64,000 nt of DNA from Neoscytalidium dimidiatum (Eukaryota > Ascomycota > Dothideomycetes > Botryosphaeriales > Botryosphaeriaceae): positions 2,356,001-2,420,000 of the forward strand of contig CM074704.1 of assembly GCA_037367355.1 (NCBI GenBank), given 5' to 3'. Positions 1-10,642 of this stretch are shown here, one piece after another. Made by a program: the position numbers and the translations under genes. Numbering within the stretch: position 1 is the stretch's first letter; every line of letters starts with the position of its first letter. Under the pieces are notes generated by a model, which was not told the DNA's origin, did no database searches, and saw only the letters and a program-made list of their open reading frames with translations.

Positions 1-1263
1 CCCATTAGCATTCATGCTGTTACCACACTTGCAAGACTGAATTAGAAACTTGCGGCAACAACCTCGGGTCGTGCCTGATGGCCGGTAACAGTGAATCCAC
101 TCGCTCCACATCGCAGCCCAATGCATGGGACCACGTCAGGACTTATATCACACGCCACTCCGGAGCTTACAAACTCTGTCTCTTCCGGACCAGGTAGATG
201 CAGGCGGCCCTGTTAGACGAGGCCCGGTCCGTTCCGTATTCTGTCGTCACAACTCACCCCTTACCTGCAGGCACATAATCACTCCGTCACCATGGTTGTC
301 ACACCGGTTGTTCGCAACACCCACTTACGACTATAACTTATCCCTCCCCCATAATATATCTTCTCCTCTTTACCCACCCGTTCACCGGTCTCATCCCCTA
401 TTTCCTGCGAAGCAGACAACTTCGAACGTAGTCGGCAAGACGGTTGCTTCATTCCGCCGCCCCATAGTCAATGCTTCGAGCCAGAGCACCGGCTCGACTA
501 CCGGCAGGGTCACTGAGCAGGTGTTACAAGCGGGCATCGGGGCAGCTCGCCCGCGGAAATCGCTAACCGACGCCTAAACGGAAACTCACCGCGCAATGCC
601 CCATCTCCTTTATATGGCACTTGCGCATGCGGGCACCTCAACGTCGCTAAGGCAAGCGTCATACCTCATACGCACGTCAGTGGCGTTGCCCAAAATAAAA
701 CAAAAGCACAGCCCAGTACTTCCACTCATAGCTTAGATCGCCATCTACAATCCCTAGCCAGAAATCCCATCAAACCCGTTTGAGCTGAACATCGTCCATT
801 TTTGAACCCCTAGCATCCAAAGAGGAAATCATGTGGAAGCCTCTCCCCACTATTTCGCCGGCAAGACACTAGGTATGGCGCGTTCGAGGCTAATCGGCAC
901 GAGCAGTAGCTCCGATCGTACCTTTTCTCAGCATCACATCTGCCAAGTCAAAGGAAGCACTGACGACGCAGCGTGTCGTATGCCGAGAACTCACTGCCTG
1001 AGGAGCGACCTCCGGAAAGCCTGGCAAAGGGACACCCCATCTCCCTCGGTGTTTGCTCCGGTCTGAACTGATCGCTTCCCGCGGCCACACTAGCAAGGAG
1101 TGCTCTGGCAAAACCGCCTCCTTGCCGCCATCACACCATGAAGGGCACCGAGCAGCAACGCAGAGCCGGACACGAAAGGTCATCCAATACACCCCTCCCA
1201 TCCCGCTCACTTCGTTGCCCTCCCGCCCTTCCCGCCCGATCACCGCCCAACGTCCATGCCTAT

Positions 1264-1280
1264 CACACACACACACACGC
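1264..1280. repeat. (CA)n microsatellite
   Basis: About eight CA units, followed by further CA-rich sequence. It lies in the left gene-free region. Confidence 0.85.
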
Positions 1281-1501
1281 ACACCCACTCACCACCTATA
1301 TCACCCACCCCACTATACCTGGCCCAAGCCCGCCCGCCCACACTCGCACACTTCTCGAACGCCGCAGAACCAGCCCGCCGGCAATTGGCCTGGACAACCT
1401 TCGACGGACAAAACCCGCGTCAGCGCATGAAAGAACGCAAAGGCCCCAGCCGCCGATCTTAAGGAAACCGGGAGGGGTTTCCTATATGGCGGGCGTCGTT
1501 G

Positions 1502-1520
1502 TTTTTTTTTTTTTTTTTTT
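1502..1520. repeat. Poly(T) run, 19 nt
   Basis: Nineteen consecutive T on the + strand, one of several homopolymers in this non-coding block. Confidence 0.9.
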
Positions 1521-1901
1521 CTGCTCGACGAGATACGGCCGCTGCACGCCTGCCCTCCACGATCCGTGCTCCCTCCTTCTCCTACGTGCCATCCTCTCCC
1601 TCCCCCCTCTCTGCTGTGTCGACAACAGAGTTGCTGGATGTACATCACTCCCGAAGGGCCCCCCCCCGTCTCTCTTCCGCCGTTGACGATCATAGCGCCA
1701 TTCCCCAAGCTCGTCGACCGGCCAAGCAAAAAGAGAAAAGAGCCGATGGAATGAAACGCAACCGACGTTGATGACCCCCCCCCTCGAAAAAAAAAGGGCC
1801 TCGCATCACGCCAAGCGGTCCGAGGTGCCCCAGCAAGCAACACGTCCATCAACTGCCCGCTGATCAAAGAAGAAGAAGAAGGGCCAGCCACCGGTGTTTG
1901 G

Positions 1902-1917
1902 AAAAAAAAAAAAAAAA
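1902..1917. repeat. Poly(A) run, 16 nt
   Basis: Sixteen consecutive A on the + strand, just before the strand-composition switch near 2.0 kb. Confidence 0.9.
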
Positions 1918-2099
1918 GCGGTGGAGACTTGGAGCCGCGTTCTAGGCACTTCCTTCCCCCCATCCTCCTTCCCCACCCTCCTCGCTATGAATGGACCGGG
2001 TTAGGGGAAGTGATGAGGGTTGCTCCGGCGCATGTGACGTGCTGGCGTTCGCCGTCTCGAGCGCGCGCGCCCGGGTGTGGGTAAGGCTGAAGAAAGGTG

Positions 2100-2120
2100 T
2101 TTTTTTTTTTAAAAAAAAAA
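2100..2120. repeat. T11A10 self-complementary tract
   Basis: Eleven T followed directly by ten A, so the tract is a perfect inverted repeat without a spacer. It sits where the + strand changes from pyrimidine-rich to purine-rich. Confidence 0.9.
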
Positions 2121-2879
2121 GAAAGAAAAAGAGGCCTGAGGAGTAGGGTAGACAGGTACGAATGGGCACGTGGTCGTGTGTTCGGTGGCAGCATGCGTTG
2201 TCCGGAGTGGGAAGGTAGTGCGCATTTCTGTTTTGGTCGTAGCTGGTGGTTGTCACGGATTCTCACTCAGGAGCGGCCGGGGGTGGAGAGGAAGTGCGCA
2301 CGCAGGACATGGAAGACAAAGAGAAGGAGAGAGAGAGGCCAATGCTGGCAGCGTCGTGAAGAGGATGATGGATTAAGATTTTCTTAGGCTCGTACATCCA
2401 TGCTGTTTCCGACCATGTCGAGGCGGAGGGATCAATATCACTGCCGTGGATACCCTGATTGAGCGTGGGCGGTTGCTCCTCCTGAGCCGCACGCAGCAGA
2501 AACCTCACGTCCCGAGGAGCGTTGCTCAAACGCGAGCTTTTGCCACGCGAGCGGGAAATCGAACGATGCGTTGTCTTGTCCTGCCCATCGCTAGCTAGGC
2601 CATATGTTTGACGCACAGGCAGCGGGGACTACCGGACAGCTCGTCACTAAGCAGCCGCGTCCCCACGCGCGCGCGGGCGCACACACAGATACACACCACA
2701 CAACCTACAGACGACGATTGCATGTTCCAGACCCTTCCACGCATCAAAGCGATAAACCGAGAGAGACCTGACCGGCGGGAGTGGAGCAACAAAAGAGCAG
2801 CACGCGGGAGCGACGGACCCAAAAGAAAATCCATAACCCCATGGCAACGGCGCATGAACGTTGGAGATCACGATTAAAG

Positions 2880-2893
2880 AAAAAAAAAAAAAA
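2880..2893. repeat. Poly(A) run, 14 nt
   Basis: Fourteen consecutive A within a purine-rich stretch. Confidence 0.9.
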
Positions 2894-4967
2894 GCTCCGT
2901 GGGTACGTGTGGGGAAGAAGAAGCGCACCACTAAGAACAACGCAAAAGCAGGCAACGGAACGAGGCAAACGCTCGATAGGAAAGAGCGGTGGATGAAGGT
3001 GAAGAAATCGGCAGGTGATGATGCTCAACCCCTCCCCTGCCATGTGTGGATAAAAGAAAAAGAGGCATTTAGGGTGTTGGCGAGATATTTCCTTCATGCA
3101 CATGCAATATTACCTGCAGCCTCACAATTATTGCAGCCTCACCAACCGCCCGGGAATAACGAGAGAGAAAGAGAGAAAGAGAGGGAGAGAGGGAAGATCC
3201 GGGCGCTCCGCGTTTTGTGGGTAGGTAGCCCCTGCGGCGCGAAGGAAGCGGTAAGGCGGGGGAAGTGGATATGTAGGGCGGATGCGGCGCGGGATGATGC
3301 AGGGGTGGGAAATATAGTATGCTTCATTCATGCATGCAGGGCACACCCACACCCACACACACACGGACGACGACAGGCAACACCAAGGAAAATGGTCCAC
3401 CAGAACGACGACACAGCCAGGAGCATGTGATATTCCCAGGTCGAGAATGTGCGTCCTGTGCCGCGCGCTTGGCTCGCTCAGAGCGAGAAGGAGTGGAAGG
3501 ATTATTGGCACACGCGCCACGGGGCCGGTGCCCTAGCTGCCTACACATCACATCACTCTGCCACGGGCCAGCTATCATCACTTGCGGCGTGTGAGAGCTC
3601 GAGCGGCACGGCAGAGCAGAGAGCGCAAAGCGCTGAGGGGGGAGGTAGCGTACGCGTCGGACAAAGCCAATTTGGTGGGATGGACGCTCAGTATACAACG
3701 GTGCGGGTTGATCGCCAGCCTCATTCGTGTCTGCGGTCGCAAGCGCCTCTGGCAGATGTCGTCTCTACTCCACATGCGGGAGTCATGCGCCACAGCGCTG
3801 GCTTGAGACCGGGATCTCGACCACTGACTCCCAATCTCCGGCGCCTTAGAGCCGAACGACGAGAAGTGGGGACAGCAGAGACAGAGGAGCATAGAGGGCG
3901 GCGTGATATTTGCACAAGATGGCACAATCGTATCCAGCGGGTGCGCTCTCGAGAGGGAAATTGGGCCCTCATTGTGCTTTGTCTCAGCGGTATTTCGCGA
4001 TAAGCCGGGAGCGTCGACAACCAACCATTGGCGCCGTGACAGTGAGCGAAAAGTAGTGATGGCGATGAAGGTGATGGGAAAAACAAACCAAAGACAATCG
4101 GCATACGCTCCAGCCCGAATAAGGCATCCACAGCAGCAGCCCAACGATGAGGCCGCCCGGGGAGTCGGCCCATCATCATTGTCTCGCTCGGAAGGCGCGG
4201 GCGGGAGCTGCCGGCGCGCCGTCGCGGGTCAAGGCGTCGACTTCTCTCTTTTTCCATCTGGCCTGTGGCTTGTGGGCTTGCGGGCTTGTGGGAATAGTAG
4301 CGGACGCACGAGCGCCCGACGCCCAAACAAGCTCCCGAATCCCCGGAAACCTGCACTATTGGAAAAAGGAAAGAAGGCGCCAGATCGTCAGGGACGAGAA
4401 AGAAAGTGTGAGACGGCGCGCTAAAAGGAGTCTAGGAGGAGCAGCGTGCGCGAGACAAGCGAGAAGAGACGAGGCCATCGGAAGCCTATCGCTGATTCGC
4501 TCTTGCTATAGGCGGAAGTGTAGCCCGTGGCCGGAGAGGGGAAACGACCGGAGAGTGCTGCCAGATGCTTGTGTGTGAGCGTGTGCGTGTGCGGAATCGG
4601 CGATGTAAGACATTGGTCGGGCGATGAAAGACATGGGCAGGCGACGATCCCATCCAGCGTAAATCAAATACCTAGGCGAACCGGGGAAGCCAGAGCGGCA
4701 GTAGCCGCGAGAGGGGGAAAACGCATGTGGGATGTGTGTGGGATGATGGAAGGAGGGACAGACAGCAGAATGGTCCCTGAGGGGCAAGAAAGGGAGAAGT
4801 GACAAGTGACGGTTGCGTGGTGGTTGGTTCACGCTGTGGTCGTACAGACGGCTCGGCAGCCGCTTAGCAGGCACAGGCTCGAGCCGGTAGCGAGCGAGAG
4901 GACGCGAGAGAGAGATAGAGAGAGAGAGGGCGAGACAGGTGTCAGCCAAGAGGGCGAGGTGTGGCCC

Positions 4968-4993
4968 TGTGCCTGTGCCTGTGCCTGTGCCTG
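4968..4993. repeat. Hexamer repeat (TGTGCC)n
   Basis: About four tandem TGTGCC units on the + strand in a non-coding region. Confidence 0.85.
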
Positions 4994-5647
4994 GCCGACG
5001 ACGGCGGCGGCGGTCGTGCATCTGCGCGCTGACCACCATGGAGAAAGGAAGAGACGAGTCACGGGCAAAGGCTGTCGTCAGAAATCCCCCGAGTCGCTCG
5101 CTCACTCGCATCGACAGTAGCGCAGCGGCTAAAGCTGTCTTAGCTAGCTCCGTCAAAGGCAACTATCGTCTTCACTTGACTCGAGCAACATGGGGAAACG
5201 AAAAAGACCGCGGAGAGGAAAAAAAAAGTCCCTTGCACGCTTGCTCAATCTCGCTTTCCCAATCCCCACCACCACCACCTCCTCATCATCCTGCCTCGCT
5301 CTCGGCGTGAACCATAGTCGACGCGTATGTAGTACCCTGTAGCCGGCGGGAGACAGTGCAGGTCCCTGCTTGCTGCTCGTCCACTTCCATCTCCAAATCC
5401 TCACCCCGATCTGGTCCAACCAGTCAAGAAGCGCCGGAGACAAGGCCGACGCCCCGAGCTCGCCGAAATTGAGATGGGGATGAGGGCGGTGCGAGAGCGG
5501 AAATCGTTCCAGTTAACGGGACCAAAGCGCCAGAGCGCTGTATGATCCATTCATTCCAAGCCAACAAACACCTGCGCGTCCTCTGTTTTTCTTGTTTTAA
5601 GCGTGAGGTGAGCTTTGCCTGGTGAAACCCTCATAACTTCCATCAAG

Positions 5648-5722
5648 TGAGAGAGAGAGAGAGAGAGAGAGGAGGGAAAACAGAGGAAGAGAGAGAGATA
5701 AAGAGAGAGAGAGAGAGAGAGC
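5648..5722. repeat. Double (GA)n microsatellite
   Basis: Two GA dinucleotide tracts (about 5648-5671 and 5691-5722) separated by a short purine-rich spacer. Together they form a long polypurine stretch. Confidence 0.85.
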
Positions 5723-7334
5723 TTACGAATCAAAGTCTGATTTTGGCCCCAACTGTGATTAACCACGACCCCGTCGTCCTGCATTGCAAAACATGGCCCG
5801 TTCATACGCAACCCCAGCAATCAACTAAGACCACCAACAATACACCTATACCCCTTATGACGTAGCTGCTCCAGGGCCAAAGCGTCTTACCGCCCGCCCG
5901 CCCGCGCGCCCCCGGTGCCGGTGCTTGGTATGTGTGTACGACGAGTGTGGCCGCCGGAAACAAGAGCACACGCCCCTTGCTGCGCTTGCTGCTGTAAGGG
6001 CCGTCGGAAGCAATCCGTCCGCAAGCACCACCCACAGCCCCGCCGCCGCGCGCGCGCGCACGCGTGGCTATGTGTGCTCAGCGAAAACAAAACGGTTGCC
6101 TTACCCAACGAGCAGCGCGTGCGTGCGCCGCACTAGACTTGCAAACGGGCAGCATGCGAAAGACAGGAAAGCGCTCATCAAACAAACTGAAACCAATCCA
6201 AGAGATGGGTGGACCCCAAAATTGGCAAGATGCGAGGGGAGGGGGGAGAGAGAGAGAGACGGAGAGAGACGTAGGAGCATTAGATCCTGCATTGACTTTC
6301 CCGCCTTCAACCGAATCCTTGACAATCGTCTCTTCTCTATGTACAGCCTCCCGCTCCTGCCAACGTGCTCATATCATCCGCTCAAGGACCAGCAAGAAAA
6401 CGACAACCAGAAAAGAAAAAGGAAATGGAGACATGATAGGATATGTGTATCGGGAAAAGCAACACACACGATCTCAAGATAGGGCAAGAAAGGAAACACG
6501 AGATGACGCAGTAGCGATCACACAGACACTGACACGCACACACGGCCAAAGGGAAACAGAACGCTCCGATGTTATGCACAAACCAGAATATGCCACCTCT
6601 CATGACGCTCCCACCAATAAAGTACCTGGGGCCTATCCTCTGATGGCTGGGTACTTCCGACGATAAGCTATACGCCCAAAAATAAGATTGAAACACGGGA
6701 ACAGAGTACCGCCGCTCAGTTGGACTGTCGCTCCGCTCGACGGCGAAGATTCCAGGAGGAAACCCGAACAGGCGCGGCTCTTTACCTTCCCCTTTGCTGG
6801 CCGAAAGATTCGTCACGGCTTCAAGGGCTTTCATTGCCCTTGTGACGTCACGCCCAAGGTTGTGTAGACATACATCTCAGCATGCCAGATGTGCGGCTGA
6901 CCTGTTGATGGGAGAAAATGCACGCGGTGTGACTTTTGCCTCGAGTTGGCAATAGATCCCCTGCGGCAAAGTCGAGTTTTTGATGATAGGACAAATGGAA
7001 ACCCTTCTACAGGGGCGTCGTGTTCCGGATTTGATATAGTTTCAGGAGATGCAAAGGGATAGAGAGAGGCCGTATCGTCGTTCGGATGTAGATGTTGTAT
7101 TGTAGATGTTTGATGCTCGCGCAAGGGGTATCTTGATAAAAGAGGGTTTGCCGCTGGCTGAATATCTTGTCCTGGCACAGGAGAGGTCGATGTAGAGGTG
7201 TTTGCAGATTTAAATGGATGGACGTCGGGCCAATGTATGTTGCGTTCGTTCGTTAGGTCGGCCGTCCGTTGCATGAGCGTCGAGTGTTGTTGGCAAGTCA
7301 GTAGTGAAAGATTTGGTTGTCGCCAAGCTCGGTA

Positions 7335-8910
7335 TTATGGCCACCAGCCCATGCGCTTGTAACTTTCTACGACGTTCTCAAGCTCCTCCTTCGTCAGTAC
7401 AGGATGCTTGTATCTGTTTCGAAGCCAGTGTGTTAGTCGAATGCGTCCCTTAGTCGAAATCCAGGCATGTTGCACATAACGCCCGAGGATCAAACTTACT
7501 CGAATCCAGTCTCTCTTTCGAAAAGACCGCCGTCCAAGCTGAGATCGGTATCTTTCAGGATTTCTTTCTCCATAAAGGGGCTGAGCGGGTTCGGGTTGGC
7601 CTTGGAGATGCCCGCCTTCTCCTGCAGTTCCGCCCACGGGTCCAATGTTTCGTCGTTAACATCGTCGACGACGTGCTCGAGGTTCAAACGGGCAAAGGCG
7701 GAGATAAGCGTGCCGTGGAAGCCGGTTGGGATGTTGAAAGTTTCATGTATTAAGTTGGCTAGGATTCCCTGAGCTGCAGCAGTGATCCTGTTAGCAACGC
7801 CAAACGGGCTTTACTCGGGATCTGTGGTAGAGAACGCGCGCAGCAGAACGGTTCGGTGCGTAAAGCACGGAGCTCACTGGGCGAGCGTAGCTCGTATGGC
7901 CAGATTGCTGCGCAAGCGCACAGGGAACCATCATGGGGTGCCATGCCTTCGGGACGAGCGATCCAGCGCATTTCGGCCCGTCTCGCTCGCCAGTGCGACA
8001 GCTTCTTTGTTCGGGGAGGGAAGCACTTACAGGTGTTGGTGTGATCGACAACATTGAATATGGCAGGCTTGGGCTTCGGCTCCTTCTTGACGTACCAATC
8101 GGCGGCGGTCCATAGAGCCCTAGCAACGTCCTCGACGTGAACCGTGTTGGCGCGCAGCTCATCCTTCCACAGCCACTTCATCTCCTTGCCGAGAGCCTGG
8201 TAGACGCGGGCCATGCACAGAGCGGTCGCCAGGAACTTGCTCGTGTACGGGCCGTAGACATGCGGCAGACGCATGATAATCAGGTTGAGACCGTCAATCT
8301 TGGCCAAATCCTCCTCGGCCTGAAGTTTCCACTTGGCCATCTTCAGCCACGGCTTCAGCTTGTCCGTCTCCTTGCGCGGGGTTGATTCGGGCTTGTAGAC
8401 CATGCCGGTGCTGAGCTCGACGAAGGCCTTGACCTTGCGGCGAGCGGCCTCTCCGCCGACGGCCATGGACAAGGCGTAGGAGCGCATCTTGTAGACCTCA
8501 TCCTCCTGTGAATAGCGGGTCTCGCCACCGCAGTTGAAAACGTAGTCCCACTGCTTGCCGTCCGGGCGGTCGAAGATGCGGGTGAGGGATTCTGCAAGGC
8601 TCAGCTGCAAGCCGGCGGGGGGAATTGGGGGAGCGCGGGTACTCACGTTCGCGCGAGGCATCGGCCTGCATGAACTTCTCGCGCGAGCAGGCGTCAGAGA
8701 ATTCGGGGGCCAGCCACGCCAGCTCGGGCAGATGCTTGTCGACGATGCGCACATCCGAGGCCAGCTGGTTGTCGTGGATGTGCTTGGCCAGGAAGCGGCC
8801 GGTGTAGCCTGCGAAAATTAGCTGGGCCGGTGCGGGAGGAGGGTTGGCAGCAGGAGCGTACCCAGGCCGCCGATTATCAGCACCGAGGGCTTGTCGGCGG
8901 GGTCGGCCAT
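7335..8910 (-). CDS. NAD-dependent epimerase/dehydratase family protein
   Basis: Five exons on the minus strand (8910-8862, 8808-8647, 8591-8031, 7773-7500, 7413-7335) join in frame to 374 aa. Exon junctions are GT..AG. The N-terminus holds a dinucleotide-binding motif GGLGYTGRFLA (about residues 14-24), created across intron 1, which is the Rossmann signature of the extended SDR family. A central segment ELSTGMVY (Ser/Thr plus Tyr, as in SDR active sites), a later RLPHVYGPY and NTVHVEDVARAL fit an epimerase-like fold. Substrate is unknown. Intron 3 (257 nt) is much longer than the others and its first 90 or so codons stay open, so intron retention would give a different C-terminus. The start is the ATG giving the motif at the usual distance from the N-terminus. 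Confidence 0.85.
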
Positions 8911-8949
8911 GGTGACGGTCGAGGGAACGAGGGGCCGGACGGATGCGGG

Positions 8950-8979
8950 CGGTGGTGGTGGTGGTGGTGGTGGTGGTGG
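8950..8979. repeat. (GGT)10 trinucleotide repeat
   Basis: Ten GGT units on the + strand, 40-70 bp upstream of the epimerase-like start codon, so probably a CCA-rich tract in its 5' leader. Confidence 0.9.
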
Positions 8980-9133
8980 AAGTGGCTGCGGGAGCTGGGC
9001 GGAGGGGCTCGCAGGTGGAAGAGGTGAAGTTGGGGAGCGTAGGCCTGGGCGAGCGTGGAGGACGGGCTGCGGTGCGGTGCAATTGGCGTGCGGTTTTAGG
9101 GCGGTGTCGAGGAGAGAGCGGGAGCGGGAGCGG

Positions 9134-9171
9134 GCGTGGGCGTGGGCGTAGGCGTAGGCGTGGGCGTGGGC
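9134..9171. repeat. GGGCGT/GGCGTA hexamer array
   Basis: About six tandem hexamers with G or A at one position, preceded by GGGAGC units. GC-box-like and G-rich on the + strand, about 230-260 bp upstream of the epimerase-like start. Confidence 0.8.
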
Positions 9172-10642
9172 GGGCTGCTGCGTGGGAGGGAGGGGGGGCT
9201 TGAGTGCGATTGTTCGGGCACTGGCTGGCTCTTGTCTTGCCTGCTCGGCCGGGGGGCAGGATTGCTTTAATGAACGGCCGCGCTGCGCTCGCTGGCAGCA
9301 GATCAGCAAATTTCCCAGCGGGCGCGCCAAATGGCGATGATGCAGCTCCGATCATGCAGCCCCGTTAAGCTTCATTTTTGCGACTGCACGCCCTCTGTGC
9401 GACCCGGCAGCCGGCGTATGGTGCCCTCGCCGTCGCAGCGGGGCGCCGCCGCTCAGGCACACGCTCAGGCCGTCTCCCTGGTCGCAGAACATAACCGCTG
9501 CACGCGCGGTCCAGTCCAGCCCCAGCAGCCCGCGACCAGTCAGCTGAGCCGCCAGGTACCCGCTCCGCAGCCCGTCGTCGCCGTAGCCTCACTCTCTCTC
9601 CTCGAGCGACAGAGAGGCCGCCCACTCGCACCATGACATAGGATCGGACCTCCCTGCACGCAATTCATTGCGCCATCGCTCCGACGCTCCAGGAGCCCAG
9701 CAGCCCAGGAGCCCGCGACTCTGCCGGCCCACCGCCGTACGTATATGCGCGTACATTGGTTGTTATTTGCGCCTGCTGCACGCCGTCTGCCGGCGTGCCT
9801 CTGCTCCGCGCCGCCGCCCGCCAGCTGGGCCGCCGCCATTGCGCCCGGCGCCTCCTGGCCGCTGCGAACGCGTCGTGGGCAACCTTATTCCAAAAACTCC
9901 CAGCGATCTGCGCTCCTGGCGATGCGCGGCTTAATGGGTTTGCCCGCTCCCGTAATCGGTGGCGGCCCCCGGGGCTATACTCGAAAGCGCCATCTTCCCC
10001 ATCAGAGCCACGCCTGCTCGGCCGGCCGCTCTTATTGACCTGCAATCGGCGTCACCGACTCCCAAGACACGCACGTTCATTGAAACTTTTATTCCCAGCT
10101 CTATATGTCATGCCAGATGAGGCACAGCCAGCCTGCAGTGACCCGTCAGTGGCACACACAGGATCGTCCCGCACCTGCATGAGATGCCGCCGGGTCCCCA
10201 GTGTGGAGAGATGCCGCTGCTGCCCTGCTGTCGTGCTGCCCTGCCCGACCCTTCGCAAAACCCACTCTGAGAGGGCCCGTGAAACGCTCCCTGCCAAACG
10301 CCCTTCCGGCTATAGCTTGCCGACCGCTATGCTGATGAAAGTCCACCCTGTAATATTGCGCCTGCCCAATGCAGGATACCCCGCTGGCCTCGCTTCCACT
10401 GAACCTGCTCAAGGGCCAAGCCGCGCCCCTGCAGCCAGGGTCCACGCTCAAGCCCTTGTGCTCCGCGCGCCAGAAAAACCAAAAAAAAACACCACTTGCC
10501 TTTTCAAGCAATCTTGATGTAAGATAGCAACCCGCAGCTGTCCGGATGCAGAGCCTTTCTGACTCGCCCAAGCCACCGATAATCCCAAAAAGACGGAAAA
10601 AAAAATAATGAAGAAGATGGCGCAAGTGATGTTGAATCCCCT

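Larger units (their letters stand above)
1..7334. other. Gene-free low-complexity region at left edge
   Basis: No open frame here looks like a protein: the frames of 60-220 codons are overlapping, low-complexity translations of microsatellites with no recognisable motif and no splice-linked continuation. The + strand is pyrimidine-rich from about 1 to 1.95 kb and purine-rich from about 2.1 to 6.6 kb, with homopolymer runs and GA, CA and hexamer repeats (listed separately). It may be the distant promoter or leader region of a gene beyond the left edge, but nothing in the sequence proves this. Confidence 0.6.
8911..10642. other. Intergenic, upstream of epimerase-like gene
   Basis: About 1.7 kb between the start of the epimerase-like gene and the end of the topoisomerase gene, both on the minus strand. 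It should contain the promoter and 5' leader of the former. It is GC-rich, with GGT and GGGCGT repeats close to the gene. No gene seen; the 253-codon frame at 9756-10517 has no recognisable content. Confidence 0.6.

Noticed and set aside
9756..10517. 253-codon frame between the epimerase-like and TOP1 genes
   Set aside because: No recognisable motif, composition of non-coding GC-rich DNA, and it lies in the expected promoter region.
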